NCBI RefSeq assembly: GCF_022538055.1
Contig: NZ_JAKZAM010000035.1
Coordinates: 1-53,131 of the forward strand
Origin: Cognataquiflexum nitidum
GTDB taxonomy: Bacteria > Bacteroidota > Bacteroidia > Cytophagales > Cyclobacteriaceae
Reading direction: 5' to 3'
Length of the DNA: 53,131 nucleotides
Below, piece by piece: positions 27,525 through 37,144 of the stretch. A program made the translations under genes and the position numbers. Position 1 is the first letter of the stretch. Each line of letters opens with the position of its first letter. A model generated the notes under the pieces. The model saw only the letters and a list, made by a program, of their open reading frames with translations. It made no database searches and was not told where the DNA came from.

Positions 27525-28142
27525 ATGGAAAATTTGGAGACAAGAAATAAGATAATTGAAACGGCTGCTGAACAGTTTATGCGATTTGGCATAAGGTCTG
27601 TGACAATGGACGACATAGCACGTCAGGCAGGGATGTCCAAGAAAACCATTTACCAGGAATTTACCGATAAAAACCATTTGGTGTTTGAGACATTTGCCGC
27701 CTCGTTGGAACGGGATAAATGCATGATGGAAACATTCCCCAAACTGACTGACGGGACCATTGAGCATCTTGTGGGGCTTTCCACTTATATGAGAAAGCGT
27801 TTTGCTGACATCAATCCCATGGTGATGAACGAACTCCAGCGGTATTTTCCTCAATGCTGGCAGTTGTTTGAAGACTTCAAGCATACCCACATAGTAAAGG
27901 AAGTAGAGGCTGTATTGGTGAAAGGCAAAGAGGAAGGCTTTTTTAGGCCGGAGATAAATAATGAAATCATTGCTTTACTAAGAATGGAACAGATGATGAT
28001 CACTTTTGATCCTATCAAATTTCCCCCTTCAAAATACAACATGGTCGATTTACAGATAGAAATTTTCGAACATTTCCTTTATGGGATTTTTACAGAAAAA
28101 GGAAGAGAAGCATACTTAAAACAGAAAAACGAAAACCAATGA
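27525..28142 (+). CDS. TetR/AcrR family regulator of the efflux operon
   Basis: A 205-residue repressor. The N-terminal helix-turn-helix (about 24-47) reads VTMDDIARQAGMSKKTIYQEF; the C-terminal ligand domain is not assigned. The stop overlaps the start of the TolC-like gene by 4 bases (ATGA), so it is the first gene of the efflux operon and most likely controls it in response to a pump substrate. An operator is not obvious, though the 200 bases upstream are AT-rich. Confidence 0.9.
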   Translation: MENLETRNKIIETAAEQFMRFGIRSVTMDDIARQAGMSKKTIYQEFTDKNHLVFETFAASLERDKCMMETFPKLTDGTIEHLVGLSTYMRKRFADINPMVMNELQRYFPQCWQLFEDFKHTHIVKEVEAVLVKGKEEGFFRPEINNEIIALLRMEQMMITFDPIKFPPSKYNMVDLQIEIFEHFLYGIFTEKGREAYLKQKNENQ

Positions 28143-29497
28143 AAACCACAGCCAAAAAGCTAATGGGAGTAGGGATATTCCTTTTTGCGATGTTGATGGA
28201 GGGACATGCCCAATCGGAGAATGTCCTGCAGTTGACACTTGAACAAAGCTTACGGTATGCCTTGGAAAACAATGTGGATGCTAAAAACGCACAGTTGGAG
28301 ACCATGATTGCCAAAGCTCAGATTGTAGAACGGAGGTCCGCAGGATTACCACAGGTGACAGGTAGCTATGATGTGACGCACAATGCCGCCATTCCGGTTG
28401 TCTTTGTTCCAAATGAAGGAGCATTTCAGCAGCCTGATGTTGAATCAGACGTCCTCCCTTTAAGGCTTGGAGTAAATTACAGTTCAGCTTTGGTTGTCCA
28501 GCTCAATCAGATGATTTTTGATGGGTCGTATTTTGTGGGCTTGAAAGCTGCCCGGACTTATAAGATGTTGACAGAGTTTGATAAGGAGAAAAGTGAAATC
28601 GATGTCAAGGAAACAATAAAAAAAGCGTATTTCTCAGTCTTGGTAAATGAACAGCGTAGCCGTCTGATAGGGGCTAACCTTGGCAGACTAGACACTTTAT
28701 TGAAAGAAACTCAGGCATTGTTTGAAGCCGGTTTTTCTGAAAAAATTGATGTTTCAAGGATCAAAGTCCAGCGAAATAACCTTTTGACAGAAATGGACAG
28801 GGTCAAAGCTGCACGTGATATCAGTATACAGCTTTTGAAACTCCAAATGGGTCTGCCTATGGAGTATGACATCGTTTTGAGTGAGAGTCTTGCAGACCTC
28901 AATAGCCCGCAAGAAATCAATGAATTGTTTGCATTTGAAGGTACCCGTCGAGTAGAAATGGACCAGATCAATACCAATATTAATCTGGTCGATTTGGATA
29001 TCAAATACACTACCTCCCAATACATTCCCAACCTTGATTTTTTTGGTACCTACCAGAGAAATGCTGCTGCACAGTCCACAGGTTTGATTTGGGAAAGAGA
29101 CAGGTGGGTAACGGGTGCATTTATTGGATTGAGACTAAGTATTCCGATTTTTGACGGTTTATTGAAGAGCTCTCAGATCCAACAAAAAAGAGCCCAGCTG
29201 AGTCAGTTGGAAAACCAGAAGTTGTTTTTGGAAAGCAATATTGAGGTAGAAAAATTCCAGGCAAGAACCAACCTCGAGAATAACCTTCAGGGTTTAAAGG
29301 TCCAACAAGAAAACAGAGAACTAGCGTTGGAGGTCTTCAGAATGGCAAAGATCAAATATGATGAAGGGGTTGGATCAAACCTTGAAGTGGTGGAAGCGGA
29401 TTCTGCTTTGAAGGATGCTGAAACGAACTATTTTTCAGCTCTTTATGATGCTTTGGTCGCAAAAGTCGACCTTGAAAAAGCTTTGGGTTTATTATAA
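28139..29497 (+). CDS. TolC family outer membrane efflux protein
   Basis: A 452-residue outer-membrane factor with a signal peptide (about 1-25, ending GHAQS) and the duplicated coiled-coil/beta-strand organisation of TolC: LTLEQSLRYALENN at the first repeat and LEVFRMAKIKYDEGVGSNLEVVEADSAL-type sequence at the second. It should form the exit duct for the RND pump encoded downstream. Start and stop positions (ATGA overlap upstream, 30 bases to the adaptor gene) indicate one transcript. Confidence 0.9.
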   Translation: MKTTAKKLMGVGIFLFAMLMEGHAQSENVLQLTLEQSLRYALENNVDAKNAQLETMIAKAQIVERRSAGLPQVTGSYDVTHNAAIPVVFVPNEGAFQQPDVESDVLPLRLGVNYSSALVVQLNQMIFDGSYFVGLKAARTYKMLTEFDKEKSEIDVKETIKKAYFSVLVNEQRSRLIGANLGRLDTLLKETQALFEAGFSEKIDVSRIKVQRNNLLTEMDRVKAARDISIQLLKLQMGLPMEYDIVLSESLADLNSPQEINELFAFEGTRRVEMDQINTNINLVDLDIKYTTSQYIPNLDFFGTYQRNAAAQSTGLIWERDRWVTGAFIGLRLSIPIFDGLLKSSQIQQKRAQLSQLENQKLFLESNIEVEKFQARTNLENNLQGLKVQQENRELALEVFRMAKIKYDEGVGSNLEVVEADSALKDAETNYFSALYDALVAKVDLEKALGLL

Positions 29498-29527
29498 TTT
29501 ATCAATAGCAAAAAATATACAAAAAAT

Positions 29528-30655
29528 ATGAAAACGAATTTCTCATTTTTAATTATTGCCATTTTGCTTTTGGCGGCATCATGTGGCCCCAAAGATGAAG
29601 TAAGCATCAAAAAAGAAGAACTGGCAAAGATGAAATCTGAGGCAGCTAGCCTTAGGACTTCAATAGAAGCATTGGAAAAAGAAATAGCTGTATTGGATCC
29701 GGAATTTGCTAAGGAAAACAGAAAATCAATATTGATTTCGACTGTTAATGTTCAAAACCAACACTTTGAGCATTTTGTAGATGTGACAGGTTCTGTATTG
29801 TCAAAGAAAAATGTAAGTATATCCGGGGAGGTTTTGGGTAGAATCCAAGAAATTTCCGCAACTGAAGGCATGAGGGTCAGCAAAGGTCAGGTTTTGGCGA
29901 AAATTGACGCAGAATCTATTCTAAGAAATATTGACGAAGTCGAAAAGCAATTGGAATTGGCCACTATTTTATTTGAGAAGCAGGACAGGTTATGGAAGCA
30001 ACAGATCGGTACTGAAATCCAATATTTGGAATCTAAAAACAGGAAAGAATCATTGGAAACCAATTTGGCGACTTTAAAAACCCAGCAATCCAAAACATTG
30101 GTGAGGGCACCTTTTAACGGTACTGTGGAAGCTGTACAGGTAAGACTGGGTGAATTGGTTCAGCCAGGTGTGCCAATGTTTCAGTTTGTAGGTGAAAGCG
30201 ATTTGTTCATTGAAGCTGATGTATCCGAAAAATATGTTGGTCTGATTCAAAAAGGTGATTCTGTTGAGGTAAGTTTTCCTTCTCTTGACAAATCTGTGAA
30301 GTCAAAAATATCTTCCGTAGGCGCTGTAATCAATCCTAACAATAGGACTTTCAAGGTAGAGATTGCCGTCCCTTCAATGGAATTTTTGAAACCAAACATG
30401 ATTTCGGTGATCAAAATCAAGGATTATGAAAACAAAACAGCTGTCACTGTACCTAATTATCTTATTCTTCAGGACAATAAAGGCGATTATGTCTTTACCG
30501 TAGATGAAAGTGTTAGCAAAAAGAGGTATATCAAAAGAGGAAAGACTTATCAGGATGTAACCGAAGTAGTGCAGGGATTGACAGGTTCTGAAGTTCTTAT
30601 TGATAAAGGTTTTAGAGAAGTAGGTGATAATTTTGTTGTAAACATTGCCAAGTAA
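29528..30655 (+). CDS. RND efflux periplasmic adaptor (membrane fusion protein), lipoprotein
   Basis: A 375-residue adaptor with lipobox LAASC (Cys19). An N-terminal coiled coil (about 25-60) precedes the lipoyl-type half-motifs (VSISGEVLGRIQEI...GMRVSKGQVLAKID and LVRAPFNGTVE), which flank a helical hairpin (about 135-185), then beta-barrel and membrane-proximal domains. It links the inner-membrane pump to the TolC-like channel. The extra N-terminal coiled coil before the lipoyl domain is common in Bacteroidota adaptors. The pump gene begins 7 bases after its stop. Confidence 0.9.
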   Translation: MKTNFSFLIIAILLLAASCGPKDEVSIKKEELAKMKSEAASLRTSIEALEKEIAVLDPEFAKENRKSILISTVNVQNQHFEHFVDVTGSVLSKKNVSISGEVLGRIQEISATEGMRVSKGQVLAKIDAESILRNIDEVEKQLELATILFEKQDRLWKQQIGTEIQYLESKNRKESLETNLATLKTQQSKTLVRAPFNGTVEAVQVRLGELVQPGVPMFQFVGESDLFIEADVSEKYVGLIQKGDSVEVSFPSLDKSVKSKISSVGAVINPNNRTFKVEIAVPSMEFLKPNMISVIKIKDYENKTAVTVPNYLILQDNKGDYVFTVDESVSKKRYIKRGKTYQDVTEVVQGLTGSEVLIDKGFREVGDNFVVNIAK

Positions 30656-30662
30656 TTTTGTT

Positions 30663-33600
30663 ATGGCAGAGATAGAAGAAAAGAAAAAAGGAATTATACG
30701 TGAATTTGGAATAAGTTCCTTTTCCGTAGACAATCAGATATCCGTAATCATACTAGTGATTATAATCTCAGTGTTGGGTTTGGGTGCATACAGGACGATG
30801 CCAAAGGAGAGTTTTCCTGAAATCATCATCCCAACAGTATACGTGGGTACAGCCTATCCCGGAAACTCCCCCGTGGATATGGAAAATCTCATTACTAGAC
30901 CGATAGAAAAAGAGCTCAAGTCTCTCAACAACGTCAAAAACATCACTTCCACCTCGGTCCAAGATTTTTCCTCTATAGTAGTTGAATTTAACCCCGGGGT
31001 TGAAATCGCAAAAGCCATACAGGATGTCAAGGACGCAGTGGATAAATCCAAGAGTGAACTCCCCTCTGACCTTGATCAGGATCCGGATGTGTTGGAAATC
31101 AACACTTCTGATTTCCCTATCATGAATGTCAACATTTCGGGAAATTATTCTGAGGAGGAATTGAAAAAGTATGGTGAATTTTTGGAAGATGAGATAGAAA
31201 AACTGGCTGAAATATCCAAAGCAGAACTTAGAGGCACCATTGAGCGCGAAATACGTGTCGATGCTGATATTTACAAAATGGAAGCCTTGGGTGTATCTTT
31301 CAGTGATATTTCGGACGCCATTTCCCAAGAAAACGTCACAATCTCCGGAGGGAACATCTTGTCAGGAGATTTTAGAAGGTCATTGAGAGTAACCGGAGAA
31401 TTCAAGTCCCCTGACGAACTCAATGACATCATCATCAAAACCGAGGAGAGAAAAATCGTTTACCTCAGGGATGTAGCCACTGTGACGGACACCTACAAGG
31501 AAAGAACGAGTTATGCGCGAAGTAATAAACTTCCTGTGGTAACCGTAAACGTAATCAAGAGAAGCGGAGAAAACCTATTGGACGCTGCAGACAAAATCAA
31601 AGAACTTATTCAGGAGGCCAAGGCAGAAAGGTTTCCACAGGATTTGGAAATCAGTATCACCAACGACCAATCCAAAACTACCAGGGCTCAGGTAGCCGAT
31701 CTTGAAAACAGTATCATCTTTGGAGTAATCTTGGTAGTATTGGTATTGATGTTTTTCTTGGGTTTCAGGAATGCACTTTTCGTTGGGATTGCGATTCCCC
31801 TGTCCATGTTCATTTCATTCTTGATTTTGAATTCGCTGGGAATATCCCTCAACCTGATGGTATTATTTGCCTTGATTCTGGCATTGGGGATGTTGGTGGA
31901 TAATGGGATTGTGGTAGTGGAAAATATCTACAGGCTTATGGGAGAAGGATTGTCTCCTGTCAGGGCAGCAAAAGAGGGAGTGGGAGAGGTGGCTTGGCCC
32001 ATCATAACCTCCACGGCTACCACCCTTGCGGCCTTTATGCCATTGGCATTTTGGGATGATATCATAGGGGAATTTATGAAATACCTTCCCATCACCTTGA
32101 TCATTGTATTGTCTTCCTCCTTATTTGTGGCATTGGTGGTCAATCCCGTATTGACTGCTATGTACATGAAAGTCGAAAACCTTGATGTAGTCAAGAAAAA
32201 GAAGAAACCCTTGATCGTAGCCTTGATTCTTGCTGTTGTTGCTGCATTGTGTTACGTGATCGGATGGATTGCTTTTGGGAATGTTTTGATGCTTGGTTCA
32301 GTTTTGACGGTTTTCAATATTTTTGTTCTCAGAAGGGCCATCAGATGGTTTCAGAATGTTTTTTTGGTAAGGTTGGAAAATATTTATGAAAGCACATTGG
32401 CCTTCGCATTGAGAGGTATAAATCCATACCTCTTTTTTGGAGGTACAGTATTGCTGTTGTTTTTGAGTGTTGCTCTACTGGGAATTAGGGCTCCTAAAGT
32501 GCTTTTTTTCCCGGATAACCAGCCTGCTTTGGTCAATATATTTATCGAGAATCCCATTGGTACTGATACGGAAGCGACCAATGCTTTTATGGTCGATAGG
32601 ATGGAAGGTGATCTTCTTAACCTCCTGGAACCTTATGGGAAAATTATAGAATCTGTCATTACCCAAGTGGGTGAAGGTACAGGTGATCAGACCATGGGAC
32701 CAAGCATTGCCAATACCCCGCACAAAGCAAAAATTACGATCAGTTTTGTGGAATACCAATTTAGACAAGGAGTAAATACCAATAAAATAATGGACGAAAT
32801 CCGTGAGATGGTGGAAGTCTATCCGGGTGTTTTGGTTACTGTCAACAAGCAAACCAATGGTCCTCCTGTCGGTAAGCCTGTGAATATTGAAGTAAGTGGG
32901 GAGAATTTTGAGCAGTTGATTGGTTTTGTTGGCAATTTCAGAGAAGATTTGGCTTCCGCCAATGTGCCGGGGATAGAAGAATTAAAGTCTGACTTGGAGC
33001 TGGGAAGTCCGGAAGTCATCTTGGATATTGATAGAGAAAATGCACGCCGTTTTGGACTATCCACAGTTACCATTGCCAACGAACTTCGAACAGCCTTATT
33101 TGGTCTAGAAGTCTCCAAGTACAAAGAAGGAGAGGAAGATTACCCAATTCAGTTGAGATTGAGTGATGAATACCGTTATGATATTTCTTCCCTGATCAAT
33201 AAGAAAATCAGTTTTAGAGACAAATTTGGAAATAAAAAAGAGGTTCCCATTTCTGCTGTGGCTGATTTGCAATATGGTTCCACTTACGGTTCTGTCAAAA
33301 GAAAAGACTTGAACAAAGTGATCACCATCTTTTCGAACGTAACTGACGGCTATAACCCAACAGAGATAAATAACCAATTGAAAGAGTTGGTTGCCCAATA
33401 TGAGATTCCTGATGGCGTAACTGTGAAGTTCACAGGTGAGCAGGAAGAGCAGGCAAAATCCACGGCGTTTTTGATGAATGCCCTGTTTATAGCCATTTCG
33501 GTTATATTCTTGATCATTGTAGCCCAATTCAATTCAGTAACCACACCTTTGATCATCATGGCTTCTGTAGTCTTGAGTACGATAGGAGTTTTCTTAGGAT

Positions 33601-34073
33601 TAGTTATTTTCAACATGGACTTTGTCGTGATTATGACCGGCATAGGCATTATTTCCCTTGCGGGTGTGGTGGTTAATAATGCCATCGTCTTGATTGATTA
33701 TACAAACCTCGTAAGACAAAGGAGAAGGGAGGAGCTTGGAACTGCTGAGGGAGAATTCCTTCCAATCAATGAGTTGCTCGGTAGTATTATACTTGCCGGA
33801 AAAACAAGATTAAGGCCCGTATTGCTCACCGCTATCACAACAGTACTTGGATTGATTCCTTTGGCTATAGGTATGAATATTAACTTTGGTTCATTGTTGA
33901 GTTCTTTTGACCCTCAGTTTTATGTCGGAGGAGACAATGCTGCCTTTTGGGGACCGATGGCTTGGACAGTAATATTTGGTCTAACCTTTGCTACCTTCCT
34001 GACGTTAGTAGTCGTACCTGTCATGTATTTATTGGCAGATAAATTAAACATGTTGCTTCGTAGAATGAAATAG
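30663..34073 (+). CDS. RND family efflux pump, inner membrane permease
   Basis: A 1,136-residue proton-driven exporter. It has two large periplasmic loops and membrane helices, with the helix-4 motif LALGMLVDNGIVVVENIY (Asp kept, the second usual Asp replaced by Asn) and LAGVVVNNAIVLIDY in the second half. Between the two halves (about residues 512-615) there are extra hydrophobic stretches (ALILAVVAALCYVIGW, VLMLGSVLTVFNIFVL) preceded by KKKKK, where E. coli AcrB has only an amphipathic linker. The ATG at 30663 is the likely start, 7 bases after the adaptor stop; a TTG at 30645 is also in frame. The substrate may be drugs, bile-like compounds or lipids. A terminator follows. Confidence 0.92.
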   Translation: MAEIEEKKKGIIREFGISSFSVDNQISVIILVIIISVLGLGAYRTMPKESFPEIIIPTVYVGTAYPGNSPVDMENLITRPIEKELKSLNNVKNITSTSVQDFSSIVVEFNPGVEIAKAIQDVKDAVDKSKSELPSDLDQDPDVLEINTSDFPIMNVNISGNYSEEELKKYGEFLEDEIEKLAEISKAELRGTIEREIRVDADIYKMEALGVSFSDISDAISQENVTISGGNILSGDFRRSLRVTGEFKSPDELNDIIIKTEERKIVYLRDVATVTDTYKERTSYARSNKLPVVTVNVIKRSGENLLDAADKIKELIQEAKAERFPQDLEISITNDQSKTTRAQVADLENSIIFGVILVVLVLMFFLGFRNALFVGIAIPLSMFISFLILNSLGISLNLMVLFALILALGMLVDNGIVVVENIYRLMGEGLSPVRAAKEGVGEVAWPIITSTATTLAAFMPLAFWDDIIGEFMKYLPITLIIVLSSSLFVALVVNPVLTAMYMKVENLDVVKKKKKPLIVALILAVVAALCYVIGWIAFGNVLMLGSVLTVFNIFVLRRAIRWFQNVFLVRLENIYESTLAFALRGINPYLFFGGTVLLLFLSVALLGIRAPKVLFFPDNQPALVNIFIENPIGTDTEATNAFMVDRMEGDLLNLLEPYGKIIESVITQVGEGTGDQTMGPSIANTPHKAKITISFVEYQFRQGVNTNKIMDEIREMVEVYPGVLVTVNKQTNGPPVGKPVNIEVSGENFEQLIGFVGNFREDLASANVPGIEELKSDLELGSPEVILDIDRENARRFGLSTVTIANELRTALFGLEVSKYKEGEEDYPIQLRLSDEYRYDISSLINKKISFRDKFGNKKEVPISAVADLQYGSTYGSVKRKDLNKVITIFSNVTDGYNPTEINNQLKELVAQYEIPDGVTVKFTGEQEEQAKSTAFLMNALFIAISVIFLIIVAQFNSVTTPLIIMASVVLSTIGVFLGLVIFNMDFVVIMTGIGIISLAGVVVNNAIVLIDYTNLVRQRRREELGTAEGEFLPINELLGSIILAGKTRLRPVLLTAITTVLGLIPLAIGMNINFGSLLSSFDPQFYVGGDNAAFWGPMAWTVIFGLTFATFLTLVVVPVMYLLADKLNMLLRRMK

Positions 34074-34110
34074 CATGATTAAATAAAGGTTGGTGGTTTT
34101 TAAATGTTAA

Positions 34111-34147
34111 AACCCTCGGAGTCATATTCCGGGGGTTTTTGTTTTTT
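34111..34147 (+). terminator. Terminator of the efflux operon
   Basis: AACCCTCGGA (34111-34120) pairs with TCCGGGGGTT (34128-34137; one T-G wobble), followed by TTTGTTTTTT. It lies 38 bases after the pump stop codon. Confidence 0.85.
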
Positions 34148-34157
34148 AACATAATGT

Positions 34158-34191
34158 TTTGACAGTCAAGAACTGAAAATTCTTAGATTTG
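34158..34191 (+). promoter_or_regulatory. Bacteroidota-type promoter of the UpxY-like gene
   Basis: TTTG (34158-34161) is followed after 22 bases by TAGATTTG (34184-34191), an exact match to TAnnTTTG. It predicts a transcript start near 34198 and a leader of about 20 bases before the ATG at 34218. Confidence 0.65.
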
Positions 34192-34217
34192 TGAGTTAGA
34201 ATCAAATCAATTTTTAT

Positions 34218-34715
34218 ATGTCAGAATTAAAGTGGTTTGTCCTTTATACCACCTCGCGGTCAGAAAAAAAAGTAGCCAAAAGATTGGATGAAATGGGAGT
34301 CGAGGTTTTTTTACCTATAGTGGAAGAATTGAGACAATGGAGCGACCGGAAAAAGAAAGTTCAAAAAGCGCTTTTCAACGGATATGTTTTCGTAAAAACC
34401 TCCAAACCCAATCTGTGGGAATCCCTCCAAGTCCCGGGAGCAGTAAAGTTTGTTAATTTTTCGGGTGAACACGCCACTGTGAGCGAGAAAGAGATCGCAA
34501 CGATCAAAAGAATCCTGGATACAGGAGTGGCTGTAGAGACGGATGGGTCAGAAATCGATGCTGGTGAGCAGGTGGAGATTTTAGGAGGTCCGCTCCAGAA
34601 TATGAAAGGAGAATGCGTCAACAAAGGCAATAAAGATTACTTCATCATCAGGATTCCCGGAATCAATCAAAACCTCTTGGTGAATATTGAAAGAAAATAT
34701 TTGAAGGTAATTTGA
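34218..34715 (+). CDS. NusG/RfaH-like transcription antiterminator (UpxY type)
   Basis: A 165-residue protein with an NGN domain (about 5-100; WFVLYTTSRSEKKVAKRL, FNGYVFVK) and a KOW-like C-terminal domain (about 115-165; IDAGEQVEILGGPLQNMKGECV). UpxY proteins in Bacteroides travel with RNA polymerase through long capsule operons, and the gene usually opens such an operon. Here it has its own strong promoter but is followed at once by a convergent outer-membrane gene, so it is an orphan. It may act elsewhere on the chromosome or be left from a lost locus. Confidence 0.88.
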   Translation: MSELKWFVLYTTSRSEKKVAKRLDEMGVEVFLPIVEELRQWSDRKKKVQKALFNGYVFVKTSKPNLWESLQVPGAVKFVNFSGEHATVSEKEIATIKRILDTGVAVETDGSEIDAGEQVEILGGPLQNMKGECVNKGNKDYFIIRIPGINQNLLVNIERKYLKVI

Positions 34716-34769
34716 TCTGGTATCGTTGGATTTCAAGGAAAAACAATCGTCAGAGACTTTCTGTCGCAT

Positions 34770-35471
34770 TTAGTTTCTCAAAAGCCTTCTGTATACTAAT
34801 TGGGTCTGGACAAAGTGGTCATCAAATTGGTTGTACCCAACATTGCCGTCTAGAGAGTCCGAGAAAGTAAACAACCCTTTGAACTCCAATGATAAGTCAG
34901 ATAAGGGGCTGATGCTATAACTGAATCCGACCATGGCTGGGATATAAAAGGAATTGGCAGACTTTTGAAATTCGGGAGCATTTTCATCAAATGAGAAAGC
35001 ATCCCTTCTTCTGACCTGAAGGAATCCGATACCGGAACCGAGATAAGCATTGAATCTTCCCCTGTTCATATGGGTATCGTATGGAATCAGGTAAATGACA
35101 GGCATCAGGTCAAAGAAATAAGCTTGTCCCCTAAATCGGAAGGCACCTCCGGAATCTTCCCAATCTTCAATGGCATAATCCCTTTCAGCGCCCCCGCTTT
35201 CTACTATCTGCATTCCCACAGTGGCTTGAAGGGCAAATCGGTTTCCTAATTTTCTGAGATATGCCAATGAAAAAGCAGGATTCCATCTGAAATCCCCGGA
35301 ATTATAGATGCCCCCATTGTCTGCGTACATAAATGATGGTCCTGCCCCAATGGCAATAGAATGCTTCCTTTCATATTGATCCCGGTAAAGGCTTTGGCCA
35401 TAAGTTTCCATTTTGGAAGAAAATAAAAAAAGGTAAATAATTATGGCATAAAAGTAACCTGTTTTGTTCAT
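34770..35471 (-). CDS. Outer membrane beta-barrel protein
   Basis: A 233-residue protein with a signal peptide (about 1-25; YFYAIIIYLFLF, cleavage near YGQS). Alternating aromatic/hydrophobic strands follow (HSIAIGAGPSFMYA, FSLAYLRKLGNRFALQATVGMQI, FNAYLGSGIGFLQV, YIPAMVGFSYSI) and it ends with a strand near VQTQLVYRRLLRN, fitting a small OmpA/OmpW-like barrel. No periplasmic domain is present. Function unknown. It is transcribed alone, converging with the UpxY-like gene. Confidence 0.8.
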   Translation of the reverse strand: MNKTGYFYAIIIYLFLFSSKMETYGQSLYRDQYERKHSIAIGAGPSFMYADNGGIYNSGDFRWNPAFSLAYLRKLGNRFALQATVGMQIVESGGAERDYAIEDWEDSGGAFRFRGQAYFFDLMPVIYLIPYDTHMNRGRFNAYLGSGIGFLQVRRRDAFSFDENAPEFQKSANSFYIPAMVGFSYSISPLSDLSLEFKGLFTFSDSLDGNVGYNQFDDHFVQTQLVYRRLLRN

Positions 35472-35574
35472 AAGAAGTATTATTTAGCGAGAAGATACAA
35501 ATCAAATTCGGGTGGTCGACAAAGATCAAAATCAGTATCGAGCATCCAAAGTTAAAAAATTTTTTTATTCCTTG

Positions 35575-35778
35575 TCACACCTCCTTTTCGTCTTCCAACG
35601 CCTTTGAAATTTCTGACTCAGTGGATTTCAGTTTCTTTTTACAGCTTTTTACCAGCGCAGCCGCTTCTTTTACCAGTTCAGACAATTCATCCATTCCTTT
35701 TTCTCCACTTTCGAGGATCGAAACGATTTCCTCGATTCTTTGAATAGACTGATCATAACTCATTGCTTTATTTTCCAT
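35575..35778 (-). CDS. xseB: Exodeoxyribonuclease VII small subunit
   Basis: A 67-residue helical protein with the family pattern SYDQSIQRIEEIVSILE...GMDELSELVKEAAALVKSC and an acidic tail. It binds several copies to XseA to form exonuclease VII, which degrades single-stranded DNA in both directions. It overlaps the xseA stop region by 11 bases. A second Met (35763, MSYDQ) matches the usual start of the family and may be the true one. Confidence 0.92.
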   Translation of the reverse strand: MENKAMSYDQSIQRIEEIVSILESGEKGMDELSELVKEAAALVKSCKKKLKSTESEISKALEDEKEV

Positions 35779-37084
35779 AGTCTTTGATTTCGTTGATTGT
35801 GCTTGATAATACCCTGTTTTTTGAAAATGTCTTTAATTCCTGACCCTTCTCGGGCACTGTCTTGTGAATCGGGATGCCATTGATTTCTGACCGGGTATAC
35901 CCTTTTTCAAAAAAAGTATTTGGGTCAGATTTAATCATGTCTTTTTCCAATAATTCGAGTTTTCGGTTTTCTTTTTCAAGATAATTTCTCCATGATTTAC
36001 TTAAATTTTGACTTAAATTAACCAAGGATAAGGTGCTGATTTTGATTTGGTTTTGGTAGGAGGATTGGATTCTCCTTTCAAAAAAAACCAGCTTTTCTCC
36101 ATTTTTGCCAAGATTGAATCTGACAAGGTTTTTCAACCTGTTTTCCAGATCCAATACCTTTCTGTCTTCTTGTATCAACATCTGTCCTGCAAATCTGCTC
36201 AGGTTTTTTGTCCAAAGGTTGAGCCTGTCCTCAAAATCCCTAAATCCTGAAAGGATAAATTCAGCGACTGCCGTAGGGGTTTTCATTTTGGTGTGGGAAA
36301 CAAGATCCGCGATGGTTTCATCCCTTTCGTGGCCTATACCTGTCAGTACCGGGAGTGAAGATTTTGCAATAGTAATGGCAAGTCCATAATCGTCAAAGCA
36401 ATCCAAATCCAATTGGGCCCCTCCACCACGGATTAGGACAATGATGTCATATTTTTCTTTACTTTGATCAGCTTCAATTTTTTGAAAAGCAGCAATTATT
36501 GTTGCCGCTGCATCTGTTCCCTGTAAAGTGGCTTGATATAAATTGTGTGCTACTTTGTATCCAAACCTATTATGTTCTATTTGATTGACAAAATCCCCAT
36601 ATCCGGCAGCAGAAGCAGAACTGATGACAGCGATTTTTTGGGGAACAGTCGGAAGCGAAAAGCGCTTATTCAGCTCCATCATTCCTTCTCTGGAGAGACG
36701 GTCAATGATTTCCTGACGGATTCTTGCCCTTTCTCCCAAAGTGAAGTTGGGGTCAATGTCCTTGATATTGAGGCTGATTCCGTACAATTCATGGAAAGTT
36801 ACTGTCGCCTGTGCCAATATTTTCATTCCGGCACGGAGTGATTGTCCGGTTGTGGCCTGAAATTTTCCTGCAATAGTCCTGTAGGAATAAGCCCAGATAT
36901 TTGCCCTTACTTTGGCAGCAATCTGATTCCCTTGCTTTTCTACGAGATCGAGGTAAGCATGACCTTGTCCGGCCTGTTTGAGTTCCCCGATTTCAGCCAC
37001 AATCCAATAAGATGGTTCAAGATGAACATCTAATGTTTCACGGATCAGTTGGTTAAGCGCTAAAAGGGAAATGGCCTGCTGCAT
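35768..37084 (-). CDS. xseA: Exodeoxyribonuclease VII large subunit
   Basis: A 438-residue protein. The N-terminal OB-fold (about 1-100: LNQLIRETLDVHLEPSYWIVAEI, then GHAYLDLVEK) binds single-stranded DNA. The catalytic domain contains IAVISSASAAGYGDF, DIIVLIRGGGAQLDLDCFDDY and LPVLTGIGHERDETIADLVSH, and a long coiled coil precedes the C-terminal GYTRSE motif. All hallmark residues are present and the length is normal. It is translationally coupled to xseB and lies 60 bases after dapA with a hairpin between. Confidence 0.95.
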   Translation of the reverse strand: MQQAISLLALNQLIRETLDVHLEPSYWIVAEIGELKQAGQGHAYLDLVEKQGNQIAAKVRANIWAYSYRTIAGKFQATTGQSLRAGMKILAQATVTFHELYGISLNIKDIDPNFTLGERARIRQEIIDRLSREGMMELNKRFSLPTVPQKIAVISSASAAGYGDFVNQIEHNRFGYKVAHNLYQATLQGTDAAATIIAAFQKIEADQSKEKYDIIVLIRGGGAQLDLDCFDDYGLAITIAKSSLPVLTGIGHERDETIADLVSHTKMKTPTAVAEFILSGFRDFEDRLNLWTKNLSRFAGQMLIQEDRKVLDLENRLKNLVRFNLGKNGEKLVFFERRIQSSYQNQIKISTLSLVNLSQNLSKSWRNYLEKENRKLELLEKDMIKSDPNTFFEKGYTRSEINGIPIHKTVPEKGQELKTFSKNRVLSSTINEIKDYGK

Positions 37085-37110
37085 GTCACAAATTAGTCAA
37101 AAAATAGGGT

Positions 37111-37140
37111 AGGGGCAATATTTGTTTAGAATTGCCCCCT
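37111..37140 (-). terminator. Hairpin between dapA and xseA
   Basis: GGGGCAAT (37112-37119) and ATTGCCCC (37131-37138) form a perfect 8-bp stem. On the minus strand a T6 tract follows about 9 bases later, so it could partly terminate dapA transcripts or act as a processing/attenuation site ahead of xseA. It is not a canonical terminator because of the spacer. Confidence 0.5.
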
Positions 37141-37144
37141 CTTA

